A stretch of DNA of 64,000 bases from Leptospira ellinghausenii (GCF_003114815.1 NZ_BFAZ01000003.1:239549-303548); one strand, 5' to 3'; counted from the stretch's first letter, positions 51,984-60,987 are shown. A program made the numbers and translations. Notes: generated by a model not told the origin, from the letters alone.

Positions 51984-52292
51984 TTAACCTACTTTTTTTT
52001 TGAGTTCCCCAGATTGAGCCATTTGGACCGTGATATCATGACCACCAACAAATTCTCCATTGATATAAAGTTGAGGGATGGTTGGCCAATTGGTGTATTC
52101 TTTAATTCCTTCTCTAATTTTCATGTCGGAAAGAACATTAAAAGAACCAAACGGAATTCCTTGTTGTTTTAATGTTGAAACTACACCTGCAGAAAACCCG
52201 CATTGTGGCATTTCTGGTGTTCCTTTCATAAAAAGAAAAACCTTTTCTGATTTGATTAAAGATTCAATTTTATCCTTTAACTCTTGTTCCAT
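51984..52292 (-). CDS. grxD: Monothiol glutaredoxin (CGFS)
   Basis: A Grx4/GrxD-type protein of 102 residues. The site is QCGFSAG with the single cysteine at 31, and VFLFMKGTPEMPQ, NWPTIPQLYINGEFVGG and DI fit the class. Such proteins bind a glutathione-ligated [2Fe-2S] cluster and pair with BolA. Here bolA lies 2 bases upstream in the same operon, a direct genomic sign of that partnership. Confidence 0.97.
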   Translation of the reverse strand: MEQELKDKIESLIKSEKVFLFMKGTPEMPQCGFSAGVVSTLKQQGIPFGSFNVLSDMKIREGIKEYTNWPTIPQLYINGEFVGGHDITVQMAQSGELKKKVG

Positions 52293-52294
52293 TA

Positions 52295-52519
52295 TTATTC
52301 ACTCCTTGTTTCCAATGCTAAGGCATGGATTTCTTCTTTTAATTCTTCTTTTAAAGTAGCGTACACCATTCGGTGCTGTTCAATGAGACCCTTACCATTA
52401 AAACCTTTGTAAGTGACAACAGCTTTGATATGAACGCCGTCACGGTAAGGATCTAATATTTCGACAGTACAACCTGGCAAACCCTCTTCTATTTTTTTTT
52501 GGATTTCTGGAATGGTCAT
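52295..52519 (-). CDS. bolA: BolA family protein
   Basis: A 74-residue BolA/IbaG-type protein: MTIPEIQKKIEEGLPGCTVE, then GKGLIEQHRMVYATL with the cluster-ligand histidine, and HALALET. The ATG at 52519 was chosen over a longer frame because it gives the family length and directly follows the upstream gene. Immediately precedes grxD. Confidence 0.95.
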   Translation of the reverse strand: MTIPEIQKKIEEGLPGCTVEILDPYRDGVHIKAVVTYKGFNGKGLIEQHRMVYATLKEELKEEIHALALETRSE

Positions 52520-52520
52520 C

Positions 52521-53192
52521 CTACAATTTTCCTCCCAACCATGAGTTGTGGGCTTTGATAAATTCAATGTATTCATTTGGCACTTCTGGTAAAACAGAAT
52601 TCTTTACCGATGGTAAAGAAAGTAGTGTATCACTCCAAATTTGTATTTTTGGGAATCCACGCCCTAAATCAAACTCGGCTCCCTTTGCTTTTAGAAAATC
52701 CAAACGCATGAAAAAAGGTGCATAGGCAGTATCTACTAGGTGCATGGAATCACCTGCAAAGAATAATTTTCCATCTTTGGGTTCCAGTAAAACAGGTTCT
52801 AAGATTTTAAATTTCGAAAGTATTTCGTCTCTTTTTTTGTTGGATTCTGCCTCATCTTTTGACATGGTCCATAAATATTGGTCAACAAGTAAGGCACTTG
52901 CAAATTCTGCCCAAGCTCTATGTTTTGCTTTTACCAATGGGTCTTTTGGATGGAGTGAGGGAAGGTTCGTTTCGTCTAAATATTCGTTGATCACTGCAGA
53001 TTCAAATAACACTTCTTCTCCCACTACAAGTACGGGAACCCTACCAAAGGGTGAAATTTTTAAAAACCAATCTGGTTTGTTTGCTAAATCAATGTATTTG
53101 ATTTCATAATCTACTTTTTTTTCTAAAAGGTTAATCACTGAGCGTTGGACATAGGGACAAAGTTTGAAGCTGATGAGTGTTGGTTTTCCCAT
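52521..53192 (-). CDS. Glutathione S-transferase family protein
   Basis: A 223-residue protein with a thioredoxin-fold N-domain (ISFKLCPYVQRSVINLLEKK; FGRVPVLVVGEEVLFESAVI with the cis-proline and the ES of the glutathione site) and an all-helical C-domain (VDTAYAPFFMRLDFL). The CPY motif suggests an omega- or beta-like GST with a catalytic cysteine. It lies between two bolA genes. Confidence 0.9.
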   Translation of the reverse strand: MGKPTLISFKLCPYVQRSVINLLEKKVDYEIKYIDLANKPDWFLKISPFGRVPVLVVGEEVLFESAVINEYLDETNLPSLHPKDPLVKAKHRAWAEFASALLVDQYLWTMSKDEAESNKKRDEILSKFKILEPVLLEPKDGKLFFAGDSMHLVDTAYAPFFMRLDFLKAKGAEFDLGRGFPKIQIWSDTLLSLPSVKNSVLPEVPNEYIEFIKAHNSWLGGKL

Positions 53193-53205
53193 ACTTTTTA
53201 GACTC

Positions 53206-53490
53206 CTAATTGGGTGAGGATAGATCCATTTCTAGAGCATGGAGACCCTTTTTAAATTCAGGTCCGAGGAGTAAATAAACTTCTCTATGTTGTTCCACAG
53301 TTGACTTTCCATGAAATTTGGGAGATACCATTTTGATCCGGAAATGGGTTTCCTTGGAATCCTTGGTCATACCAGGGTGCCCCGCATGTTCCCATGATAC
53401 ATCTAGTACAGTCAGTTCTGTGGGAAGGAAAAACTCCTTCAAAACTTGTTCCATTCGCTCTTTTCTAGTTTGTTTAGTTTCTAATTCCAT
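53206..53490 (-). CDS. Second BolA family protein
   Basis: About 94 residues; the BolA core is LTVLDVSWEHAGHPG, ETHFRIKMVSPKFHGKSTVE, QHREVYLLLG and GLHALEMDL. It retains the conserved histidines. It is closer to E. coli BolA in having HxGH, whereas the other copy is IbaG-like. ATG 53490 was chosen over a TTG two codons earlier; the start lies within the end of the permease gene. Confidence 0.93.
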   Translation of the reverse strand: MELETKQTRKERMEQVLKEFFLPTELTVLDVSWEHAGHPGMTKDSKETHFRIKMVSPKFHGKSTVEQHREVYLLLGPEFKKGLHALEMDLSSPN

Positions 53491-54244
53491 ATCCAATTTT
53501 CATTAACCTAACATTGAGTAAAAATAAGAGAACGGAAAGAAAGAGGATAAAACTAAGAGAAAAGATTAAATTTACATCTGTTATCCCAATGAATCCATAT
53601 CGGAAAAGATTTACCATATACAAAATTGGATTTAGGTAAGAGACGGTTTGCCAAAATTCAGGTAAATTTTTGACCGAATAAAACACTCCACCTAAGTAAG
53701 TTAATGGGGTGAGAATAAAAGTGGGAATGATCGTAACATCATCAAATTTTTTTGCGAAAAGAGCATTAAAAAATCCTCCAAGTGAGAATAAAATCGATGT
53801 TAGGATGACTGTAAAAAAGATGATGATAGGATGTTGGAATTGAAGGTTTGTAAAAAATAAGGAAGTGAGAGTTACCAAAATTCCAACAAATAGACCTCTA
53901 ACTACTCCACCAAACGTATAACCTAAGACAATGGTATAGGGTGAAGTAGGTGATACTAAAAGTTCTTCGATATTTTTTTGAAACTTACTGGAAAAAAAGG
54001 ATGAAACAACATTGTTATAGGAATTGGTAATGACACTCATCATGATAAGTCCAGGAACAATAAATTCGATATAAGTAAAATTTCCGATTTTTCCAATTTG
54101 TCGGCCAACAAGTTCTCCAAAAATAAGGAAATAAAGTGCCATTGTGATCACTGGTGGGATTAAGGTTTGGACCCAGATTCTAATGATTCGAATCCATTCT
54201 CTTCGAACGATGGTTTTAAGTGCCGTTAAGTTTTCTTTCCACAT
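53474..54244 (-). CDS. ABC-2 type transporter permease
   Basis: A 256-residue membrane protein with about six helices of the DrrB/NodJ/YadH type: RREWIRIIRIWVQTLIPPVI, PGLIMMSVITNSYNNVVSSF, EELLVSPTSPYTIVLGYTFG and LTPLTYLGGVFYSVKNLPEF. It pairs with the ATPase 2 bases upstream. Substrate unknown; its place in a glutathione/BolA operon suggests a thiol- or metal-related substrate, which is only inference. Confidence 0.92.
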   Translation of the reverse strand: MWKENLTALKTIVRREWIRIIRIWVQTLIPPVITMALYFLIFGELVGRQIGKIGNFTYIEFIVPGLIMMSVITNSYNNVVSSFFSSKFQKNIEELLVSPTSPYTIVLGYTFGGVVRGLFVGILVTLTSLFFTNLQFQHPIIIFFTVILTSILFSLGGFFNALFAKKFDDVTIIPTFILTPLTYLGGVFYSVKNLPEFWQTVSYLNPILYMVNLFRYGFIGITDVNLIFSLSFILFLSVLLFLLNVRLMKIGYGIRN

Positions 54245-54246
54245 GA

Positions 54247-55164
54247 TTAGTTTTTTCCTGTAAGTGATAAAAACAATTCTTCTAATCGATTTGATTTATT
54301 TCTCAAACTTAAAACTTCCATTTTATGTTTTGTAAGTTCCGCAAATAGATCATTTACTGAGGCTTTTTTGTCCAATTGAACTTCTAAGCTATGGTCGTCT
54401 AACCAAAGCCAGTTGAAACGTTTGGAGTTTGGTTTTGTTTTGAATGATTTTTTTAAATCGATGATAAAGGTTTCTTTGTCCAATCTTTGTAAGAGTTTTT
54501 TCATCGATGTATTTTCGACAATTTCACCCTTATCAATGATTGCTATATTTTTGCAAAGGGATTCTGCTTCTTCTAAGTAATGTGTGGTAAGGATGATTGT
54601 TTTTCCTTCTTTATTGAGTTCTTTTAAAAAATCCCACATGGACCTTCTGATTTCAATGTCCACACCTGCTGTTGGCTCATCCAAAATCAGTAATTTTGGA
54701 TCATGAATGAGAGCTCTTGCAATCATCAACCTACGTTTCATTCCACCACTTAAAGTCCCTGCAGCCGATTTACGTTTGTCATAAAGTGAGAGTTTATCTA
54801 AATAATACTTAACTTTATCTTTTGCTTCTTTCAGTGGCATACCATAAAAACCTGCTTGGTTGATGAGGATTTGCTCTACTGCTTCAAAAATTCCAAAGTT
54901 GAATTCTTGCGGGACAATTCCGATGAATGTTTTAGCAAGATTTGGATTTTCATCAATATCCACTCCAAAGATTTTCACTTTGCCATTTGTTTTATTCACC
55001 AAGGAACTTAAGATCCCGATGGTAGTAGATTTTCCTGCACCATTGGGTCCAAGAAGAGCAAAAAAATCTCCTGTTTCGACTTTTAAATCAATCGATCGAA
55101 GTGCCTTTACACCGTTTTTATATGTTTTTTCAAGTCCGTTTAATTCAATCGCATAATGATTCAT
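54247..55164 (-). CDS. ABC-2 type transporter ATP-binding protein
   Basis: A 305-residue DrrA/YadG-like ATPase with Walker A LGPNGAGKST, signature LSGGMKRRLMIARALIHD, Walker B LLILDEPTAGVD and the C-terminal regulatory extension common in this group. It starts directly after the trhO stop. Confidence 0.95.
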   Translation of the reverse strand: MNHYAIELNGLEKTYKNGVKALRSIDLKVETGDFFALLGPNGAGKSTTIGILSSLVNKTNGKVKIFGVDIDENPNLAKTFIGIVPQEFNFGIFEAVEQILINQAGFYGMPLKEAKDKVKYYLDKLSLYDKRKSAAGTLSGGMKRRLMIARALIHDPKLLILDEPTAGVDIEIRRSMWDFLKELNKEGKTIILTTHYLEEAESLCKNIAIIDKGEIVENTSMKKLLQRLDKETFIIDLKKSFKTKPNSKRFNWLWLDDHSLEVQLDKKASVNDLFAELTKHKMEVLSLRNKSNRLEELFLSLTGKN

Positions 55165-56214
55165 TTATTTTCCTACTAGTTTTCTTGTTAGGTGGTGTGT
55201 TGGGTATTTTTGTTGTTTTCTTTGTTCTTGTCTTAGTTTTTTTTGTTCCTCTTCTGGAAGGGTAACAATTTTTTTGCAATCTTCTGAACAACAGCCAAGT
55301 AAAGATTCAGAACAAGATTCACATTGAACGATGAGAACATGGCATCCTAAATTGGCACAGTTAGTGTGACGGTCAGATGGTTTGCCACAGGTATAACAAA
55401 CCGTTAAAACATCATCGGTAATCCTTTCTCCCAAGCGGTCATCAAACACAAAGTTTTTCCCTTTGAATTTTGATTGTAACCCATTGTCATGCACAACTTT
55501 TGCATAATTGATGATTCCTCCGCGTAACTGATGGACCTTTTCAAAACCTTTGTATTTCAAATAAGCACTTGCTTTTTCGCATCGGATTCCGCCTGTACAA
55601 TAGAGTAATATCTTTTTATCTTTGTCATTTTCTAGAATTTTTTCTACCAAAGGTAATTCTTCTCGGAAGGTTCCGACATCTGGTAAAATTGCATTTTCGA
55701 AATGACCCACTTCTGATTCATAATTGTTTCGGAGATCAACAACAATGACTCCTTCTTCATCCAATGCGTTATGAAATTCAAGAGGTGAGAGATGGGTTCC
55801 CACATTGGAAGGATCAAATTGAGAATCATCTAAGCCATCCGCGACAATTTTTTTTCTGACTTTGATTGCTAGTTTGATAAAACTTTCCTTTTTATCTTCC
55901 ACTGCATCGTTAAAATAGATTTTCTTTAGTTCTGGAACCGAATCAACAAAGGAACGTAATTTATCGACATTCTCAATCGGAATTGAAAATTGAGCATTAA
56001 TTCCTTCGTTTGCTAAATAAATTCTTCCGAGGATTCCTAGGTCTTCAAAAGAATCATAGAGTAAATTTCGAAATTCCATTGGATTTTCGATTTTAACATA
56101 ACGATAAAAAGAAATGATCCGTCTTTCTCTTGTATCCAACAAAACTTTTTTCTTAAGGGTATCCTTATCAAAACGATTGAATAAAAATTTTTTCACGATT
56201 TTCCCTCTTTCCAT
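55165..56214 (-). CDS. trhO: tRNA uridine(34) hydroxylase (rhodanese family)
   Basis: A 349-residue YceA-type protein; E. coli TrhO is 350 residues and makes 5-hydroxyuridine at the wobble base of tRNA. It has LANEGINAQFSIP, VDLRNNYESEVGHFENAI, the rhodanese cysteine in LLYCTGGIRCEKASAYL and GFEKVHQLRGGI. A cysteine-rich end (CYTCGKPSDRHTNC, CESCSESLLGCCSEDC) may bind zinc. It overlaps the upstream oxidoreductase gene by 22 bases. Confidence 0.94.
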   Translation of the reverse strand: MERGKIVKKFLFNRFDKDTLKKKVLLDTRERRIISFYRYVKIENPMEFRNLLYDSFEDLGILGRIYLANEGINAQFSIPIENVDKLRSFVDSVPELKKIYFNDAVEDKKESFIKLAIKVRKKIVADGLDDSQFDPSNVGTHLSPLEFHNALDEEGVIVVDLRNNYESEVGHFENAILPDVGTFREELPLVEKILENDKDKKILLYCTGGIRCEKASAYLKYKGFEKVHQLRGGIINYAKVVHDNGLQSKFKGKNFVFDDRLGERITDDVLTVCYTCGKPSDRHTNCANLGCHVLIVQCESCSESLLGCCSEDCKKIVTLPEEEQKKLRQEQRKQQKYPTHHLTRKLVGK

Positions 56215-57578
56215 TTTTGTTCGCGAACTTTACGAAATGCATTTCTAGTGATTTCAGAAATGGCCGGATGGATATAAACCATTCCTAAATAATCATCGAG
56301 TTTGGCATTTAAATACATTCCCATTAGTATTTGGTGGATGAGATTGGATGCTTCCTCTCCAATGATATGAGCACCAAGTACTTGTTCGGTTTCTTTCGAA
56401 ACTAAAACCTTCACAAAACCTAAATGGGATAATCTTGCCATACCTGTCGCACTGGAAGAATAGGGGTTGATACCTTTGTAATATGAGATCCCTTCTTTTA
56501 TCAATGTTTCTTCTGTTTTTCCCACACTTGCTATTTGTGGGTTTGTAAAAATGGCCTCAGGAATGGGTGGGTAAACAATTGGTTGGTCTTTTTTGTTACC
56601 AAATAAATGTTCAAAAAGGTATTCCCCTTCAAAATTAGCACTGTGTCGGAAAAAATACCTTCCGATTACATCGCCAAAAGCATACACACCTGGTTCACCA
56701 GTTTGTAAGGTCCCATCCACTTGGATATAACCTTCTTCATTGACTTGTATGTTTGTATTTTCTAAGTGTAATTCATCTGTATTGGGTTTAATACCAGTGG
56801 CAACGAGGAGTTCATCTGCTTCAAACTGGGTAAATTTTCCCTCTTTTGTTTTTCCACTGACTTTGAATTTTTTGTTTTGGTAAGAAACCGATTCGAATTG
56901 AAAATCCGTGTGGATCGGAAAGGGCAGGTGTTTACATAACTCAGTTTTGACATCACCATCTACATGCCTTAACACTTCTCCTCGTGTGATCCCAGTTACT
57001 TGGCACCCGTAGGCTTGGTAAGCAGCACCGAGTTCTAGTGAGATAAAACCCGCTCCTATGATGAGTAAAGATTTTGGAAAATTAGCAGGGGAGAGTGCTT
57101 CTCTAGAAGTCCAATAAGGTGTATTTTCCAATCCTTGTATGTTTGGAATTTTTGGTCTTGTGCCGGTAACAATAAATATGTGTTTGGCGGTGTATTCGTT
57201 TTCACCATCTGTGAGAACTTTGGATCCCTTAAACCAAACTTTTTTAGGAATATAATCGATATTGGGATTTTTTTCATACGCAAGCGGAATGGAGTCGGAA
57301 TCGACTTTTACGGTTTGGTTCACTCTTTGGAAAATGGACTCGACTGGAACTGTTGTTGGTTTTGGGAATTCGATCCCAAATCGTTTTCCTTCTTCTCGTA
57401 GTCTGATAAGCTCAGAAGGATAGATGATCATTTTGGAAGGGATACAACCACGATTGAGACAAGTCCCCCCTGGAGTCTCTTTTTCGAAGACAACCACTCG
57501 TTTGCCGATGAGAGAAGGAGGGGTTACAAGTTTGGTCCCAGCACCAGCTCCTACTACCAAAATGTCATATTCTTTCAT
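56193..57578 (-). CDS. Pyridine nucleotide-disulfide oxidoreductase (Lpd / mycothione reductase-like)
   Basis: A 461-residue flavoprotein: FAD loop VVGAGAGTKLV, redox disulfide GGTCLNRGCIPSKM (Cys40, Cys45), NAD(P) loop IIGAGFISLELGAAYQAYG, GVYAFGDVIGR and the C-terminal base HPAISE. The start ATG 57578 removes an unsupported six-residue extension. The unusual AGTKLV after the FAD loop recalls mycothione reductases rather than glutathione reductase. It heads a nine-gene operon with glutaredoxins and GST, so a disulfide of glutathione is a plausible substrate. Confidence 0.85.
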   Translation of the reverse strand: MKEYDILVVGAGAGTKLVTPPSLIGKRVVVFEKETPGGTCLNRGCIPSKMIIYPSELIRLREEGKRFGIEFPKPTTVPVESIFQRVNQTVKVDSDSIPLAYEKNPNIDYIPKKVWFKGSKVLTDGENEYTAKHIFIVTGTRPKIPNIQGLENTPYWTSREALSPANFPKSLLIIGAGFISLELGAAYQAYGCQVTGITRGEVLRHVDGDVKTELCKHLPFPIHTDFQFESVSYQNKKFKVSGKTKEGKFTQFEADELLVATGIKPNTDELHLENTNIQVNEEGYIQVDGTLQTGEPGVYAFGDVIGRYFFRHSANFEGEYLFEHLFGNKKDQPIVYPPIPEAIFTNPQIASVGKTEETLIKEGISYYKGINPYSSSATGMARLSHLGFVKVLVSKETEQVLGAHIIGEEASNLIHQILMGMYLNAKLDDYLGMVYIHPAISEITRNAFRKVREQKWKEGKS

Positions 57579-57679
57579 ATTGGTTCCAGACTCCAAAGCA
57601 CCTGAATTCTGTAAATGAAGCTATCTTTGATTTGGCAAAATTAAAATCCCTATCGAAACTAAAACCCACGCTTGGAGGA

Positions 57680-58450
57680 TCAATTGGGTGTTTCTCCCTC
57701 TACAAAGGGATTTTTTATCTTTTGGAGCCGCTCTACGATTTCATTTTTGCGGATTTCAAAGGTATCCGGTGGGTCATTCTCGTGCCAGTTTTGGTAGAGT
57801 TTCCGTTTTCCTTCTGGGATGGGAATTTGGTAACGCCACTCCATATAAAAGTAAATCCTCGCAATGTCTCCCCTGATGTCTGGTTTTGGTTCGGCAATGG
57901 ATGCCTTGAAGTTCACTTCAAAATCACAAAGCCCATACTCCCTGGGTTCCCCTTCGATTTCTCCATAGGGAAAAATGCCCCTGTCCGCGTTAATTTCGCC
58001 TGGAACGGGAACAATGTTGTGGAGGTCGGCTTCGATGAGATTAAATTCAGGATCTGTTGCACCACAACACTTCCTTCCTTTTAAAAGTTTCCCACCTACT
58101 TCACAATTGGTTTTGGTCCAACATTCTCTTGTTTTTCCGAAACTATAAGCAGGTACAATGTGTTCCCATTCGATGTAGTTTTGTCGTTTGGAATCTTTCC
58201 TTGCTTGTAATCCGCAAGTATTTTGTTTGATTTTGAAACGTCCGAATTCCTCTTCATCTTTTTCAAACTCACATCCGCAATAAAAATCCTTTCCTACTTT
58301 TTCATAAAAACGCTTTAAAACACGTTTTGCTTTTTGAAAATCGGTGATTCGGTTTTTACCATTAGTTTCAGTTTCATTTGATTCAGAAAAAAGTACATAA
58401 CCAAACCCAAATAACAGGATGAGTAGAAATAAAATGGAAGTTCGTTTCAA
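57680..58450 (-). CDS. endA: Endonuclease I family nuclease (secreted)
   Basis: A 256-residue protein with an N-terminal hydrophobic signal (SILFLLILLFGFGYVLFS). The EndA/Vvn fold is shown by FYCGCEF, YIEWEHIVPAYSFG with the catalytic histidine, LIEADLHNIVPVPGEINADR and RGDIARIYFYMEWRY. Cysteines suggest disulfides, fitting a periplasmic or secreted DNase and RNase. It is 101 bases downstream of the oxidoreductase start on the same strand. Confidence 0.92.
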   Translation of the reverse strand: MKRTSILFLLILLFGFGYVLFSESNETETNGKNRITDFQKAKRVLKRFYEKVGKDFYCGCEFEKDEEEFGRFKIKQNTCGLQARKDSKRQNYIEWEHIVPAYSFGKTRECWTKTNCEVGGKLLKGRKCCGATDPEFNLIEADLHNIVPVPGEINADRGIFPYGEIEGEPREYGLCDFEVNFKASIAEPKPDIRGDIARIYFYMEWRYQIPIPEGKRKLYQNWHENDPPDTFEIRKNEIVERLQKIKNPFVEGETPN

Positions 58451-58467
58451 TATTATATAAGAGAAAG

Positions 58468-58860
58468 TTAATACACTAATGGTAGAATGTACAATCCTAT
58501 ATTACAAAGAAATGCAAGTGTCCATGTGGTGGAACGTGCAAAAGGAAAATCTGCAATATACAGGTAAATGTATACAAAACGTAAGGAAACAAAACTGAGT
58601 GCGAGGATTTCAGCGAAATAAAAATCTACTTCGATAGTTAAATTAAGGAGGATTGCAATCGCAAATATAGGGAAGGCTTCAAATCCATTTAAGTGAGCGC
58701 CGTAAGCTCTTCCGCCCCATCCAGTAAGTTTTGATTGTTGTTCCCTAGGATGGTGGTTGTCATATCCTTTCCCTTCGCGTGACATTGCAACGGCTACAAA
58801 AGCCTTTGCTAAATAAATTTGAGAAATGGAAACTAGGAGGCAAATGATCAGAATTGTCAT
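58468..58860 (-). CDS. MAPEG family membrane protein
   Basis: A 130-residue integral membrane protein with four helices. The loop HHPREQQSKLTGWGGRAYGA, followed by HLNGFEAFPIFA, is characteristic of bacterial MAPEG proteins, whose characterised members are often glutathione-dependent. Its exact reaction is unknown. It lies 17 bases upstream of endA on the same strand. Confidence 0.88.
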   Translation of the reverse strand: MTILIICLLVSISQIYLAKAFVAVAMSREGKGYDNHHPREQQSKLTGWGGRAYGAHLNGFEAFPIFAIAILLNLTIEVDFYFAEILALSFVSLRFVYIYLYIADFPFARSTTWTLAFLCNIGLYILPLVY

Positions 58861-58905
58861 ATGACTAAAGGTAAATGAGAGATTCTCTTTTGTAAAATGA
58901 AAATT

Positions 58906-59682
58906 TTACCAATGGTCTCTTAGTTTCCGTAAGAGTAAGAATACAGAACGATCATCTGTAACCGTTTCCCCCATTTCTGTTAGTCGGTCTTTTATGGATT
59001 TTGAATCACGTCGAAAAAATGGGCTTAATTTTTTTTCAAGCCCAATGGTTGAGACCAAATGAGGAGTAAGTGTTTTTTGGAACAATTCTCTCTCATCATG
59101 AATGGGTTCTATATGTTTGGAAAAATTCAGATTATTTTCCCAATAATCATGGCCTGGATACAAACGACATGTGTCAGGCAAATTGGCATACCGATGGTTT
59201 ATGGTTTCATACAGGGCATTTGGATCGCCACCTCGGAAACAATTGCCCACACCTACATTGAATAATGTATCACCTGAAAAAATCCCAAGTATGGTTTTAG
59301 GATTTTTATGTACAAAACTTAAATGAGAAAATGTATGACCGGGAGTGTCCCAAACTTCTATGGATTCCCCTTCCACTGAAAAACAAATTTGTCCTTCTTC
59401 CAATGTTTCGTCGAGTCCAGGAATTTTTCCTTTGGCATTTTTGTGCCCATAGATAAGACATTTGGTTTCTTCTTTTAATTCTAAATTTCCTTCTGTGTGA
59501 TCACCGTGTTCATGTGTATTCAAAATTCCCTTCAATTTTAAACCCATTTTTCTCAGTTGGGTGAGGATTAGCGGAGCATTATAGGGATCCACACAATATA
59601 CTTCGCCTGTTCGATTGGAATAAACGAGATAAGTATAGTTGCGAAGGGGAGAGTTTGTAAAGATGGGAAGGATTTCAATCAT
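58906..59682 (-). CDS. gloB: Hydroxyacylglutathione hydrolase (glyoxalase II)
   Basis: A metallo-beta-lactamase fold enzyme of 258 residues. Metal ligands are in NTHEHGDHTEGN, the aspartate-histidine pair in DTPGHTFSHLSFV and FSGDTLFNVGVGNCF; LYPGHDYWENNL and a C-terminal LRKLRDHW close the protein. It hydrolyses S-lactoylglutathione from methylglyoxal detoxification. This is consistent with a glutathione-using organism; gloA is not in the window. Confidence 0.93.
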   Translation of the reverse strand: MIEILPIFTNSPLRNYTYLVYSNRTGEVYCVDPYNAPLILTQLRKMGLKLKGILNTHEHGDHTEGNLELKEETKCLIYGHKNAKGKIPGLDETLEEGQICFSVEGESIEVWDTPGHTFSHLSFVHKNPKTILGIFSGDTLFNVGVGNCFRGGDPNALYETINHRYANLPDTCRLYPGHDYWENNLNFSKHIEPIHDERELFQKTLTPHLVSTIGLEKKLSPFFRRDSKSIKDRLTEMGETVTDDRSVFLLLRKLRDHW

Positions 59683-59706
59683 TTTGATTTCATCCTTCCC
59701 TTAGGT

Positions 59707-60930
59707 TTAGTAGAGGATTCGAGTGCGAATCGAGTGTTTGTGGGCTTTGATTTTGTCTTTTAATTCATCACCCAAATTTTTATCAATTTCCATACTCAAA
59801 TAACCAATGTTTGCTGATGTACTCAAGTTTTGAGTGAGGATATTTCCTCCCATATCGGAGATAATGGAGTTAATGTCCCGTAGGAAACCTGGTTGGTTTT
59901 GGTGGATATTTAGAATTCTGTGGTAACCCGATTTTAAATTCCCCAACTCAATGTTTGGAAAGTTCACAGAAAAAGTGGTGGAACCATTATTTATGAATTT
60001 TAATAATTTTTCGGCAACTTCCGTTCCAATGTTCTTTTGTGCTTCTTCTGTGGAACCACCAATGTGCGGAGTGAGAATCACATTGGGTAGTCCTTGTAAT
60101 GGGCTTACAAATGGATCATCATTTGATTTTGGTTCTTCTGGGAAGACGTCAACACCAGCTCCTGCAATTTTTCCCGATTTGATTCCTTCCACAAGTGCAT
60201 CAATTTCAAGAACCTTTCCACGAGATAAGTTTAATACATAGACTCCATTCTTTAAGAGAGGTAAGTGTTCCTTACGGAATAGGTTTTTGGTATCTTCTGT
60301 TTCGGGAACATGGAAGGAAATAAAATCAGATTGTTTGAGAAGTTCTTCGTAACTATGTGCAGACGATGCATTGCCGAGTGGGAGTTTGGAAATGATATCA
60401 TAAAATACCACTCGCATTCCCATGGATTCCGCAAGGACCGATACTTGGGTTCCAATATGACCATAACCAATGATGCCGAGAGTTTTCCCTCTCACTTCAA
60501 AACAACCTTTTGCAATTTTATTCCATTTGCCAAGGTGGACGTCCCTTGATTGGTCCGATGCTTTTCTTGCGAGCATGATGATTTCGGCTATGACAAGTTC
60601 AGCCACTGACCTTGTATTACTGTATGGAGCATTAAAAACAGGAACTGCTCGTTTTTCAGCTTCTTCCAATTCCACTTGGTTGGTTCCGATACAAAAACAA
60701 CCGATCGTCATTAATTTTTTCGCATTCTCTAATGCTTTTTTTGTGACGTTTGTTTTACTACGAATACCAAGGACATGGACATCAGAAATTTTTTGGATGA
60801 GTTCTTCTTCTTCCATCGCATCTTTGATGAGAGTCACATCAAAACCATCTCGATGGAAAAGTTCATATGCATCCTTGTGGATGTTTTCCAGAAGTAGGAC
60901 TTTTATTTTTCCTTTGGGATAAGATACCAT
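59707..60930 (-). CDS. serA: D-3-phosphoglycerate dehydrogenase
   Basis: First step of serine synthesis, 407 residues, the E. coli type (410). It has GRSRTNVT-like GIRSKTNVTKKAL, CFCIGTNQV, the nucleotide loop LGIIGYGHIGTQVSVLAESM, the catalytic LTPHIGGSTEEAQ and a C-terminal ACT domain (from about 335; NQPGFLRDINSIISDMGGNI), which implies serine feedback. It also supplies the serine and cysteine carbon needed for glutathione. Confidence 0.97.
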   Translation of the reverse strand: MVSYPKGKIKVLLLENIHKDAYELFHRDGFDVTLIKDAMEEEELIQKISDVHVLGIRSKTNVTKKALENAKKLMTIGCFCIGTNQVELEEAEKRAVPVFNAPYSNTRSVAELVIAEIIMLARKASDQSRDVHLGKWNKIAKGCFEVRGKTLGIIGYGHIGTQVSVLAESMGMRVVFYDIISKLPLGNASSAHSYEELLKQSDFISFHVPETEDTKNLFRKEHLPLLKNGVYVLNLSRGKVLEIDALVEGIKSGKIAGAGVDVFPEEPKSNDDPFVSPLQGLPNVILTPHIGGSTEEAQKNIGTEVAEKLLKFINNGSTTFSVNFPNIELGNLKSGYHRILNIHQNQPGFLRDINSIISDMGGNILTQNLSTSANIGYLSMEIDKNLGDELKDKIKAHKHSIRTRILY

Positions 60931-60987
60931 AGGAACAGGATTTTTTCCTTTGCCAAACCTTGCATCTCGAAAAAGGTTGGGTGTATC

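Noticed and set aside
57632..58084. 150-codon + strand frame antisense to endA
   Set aside because: The minus strand encodes a clear endonuclease I with signal peptide and catalytic motifs; the opposite frame has no support.
60470..60922. 150-codon frame antisense to serA
   Set aside because: Serine-rich shadow of a well-conserved dehydrogenase; no ribosome binding site or homology.
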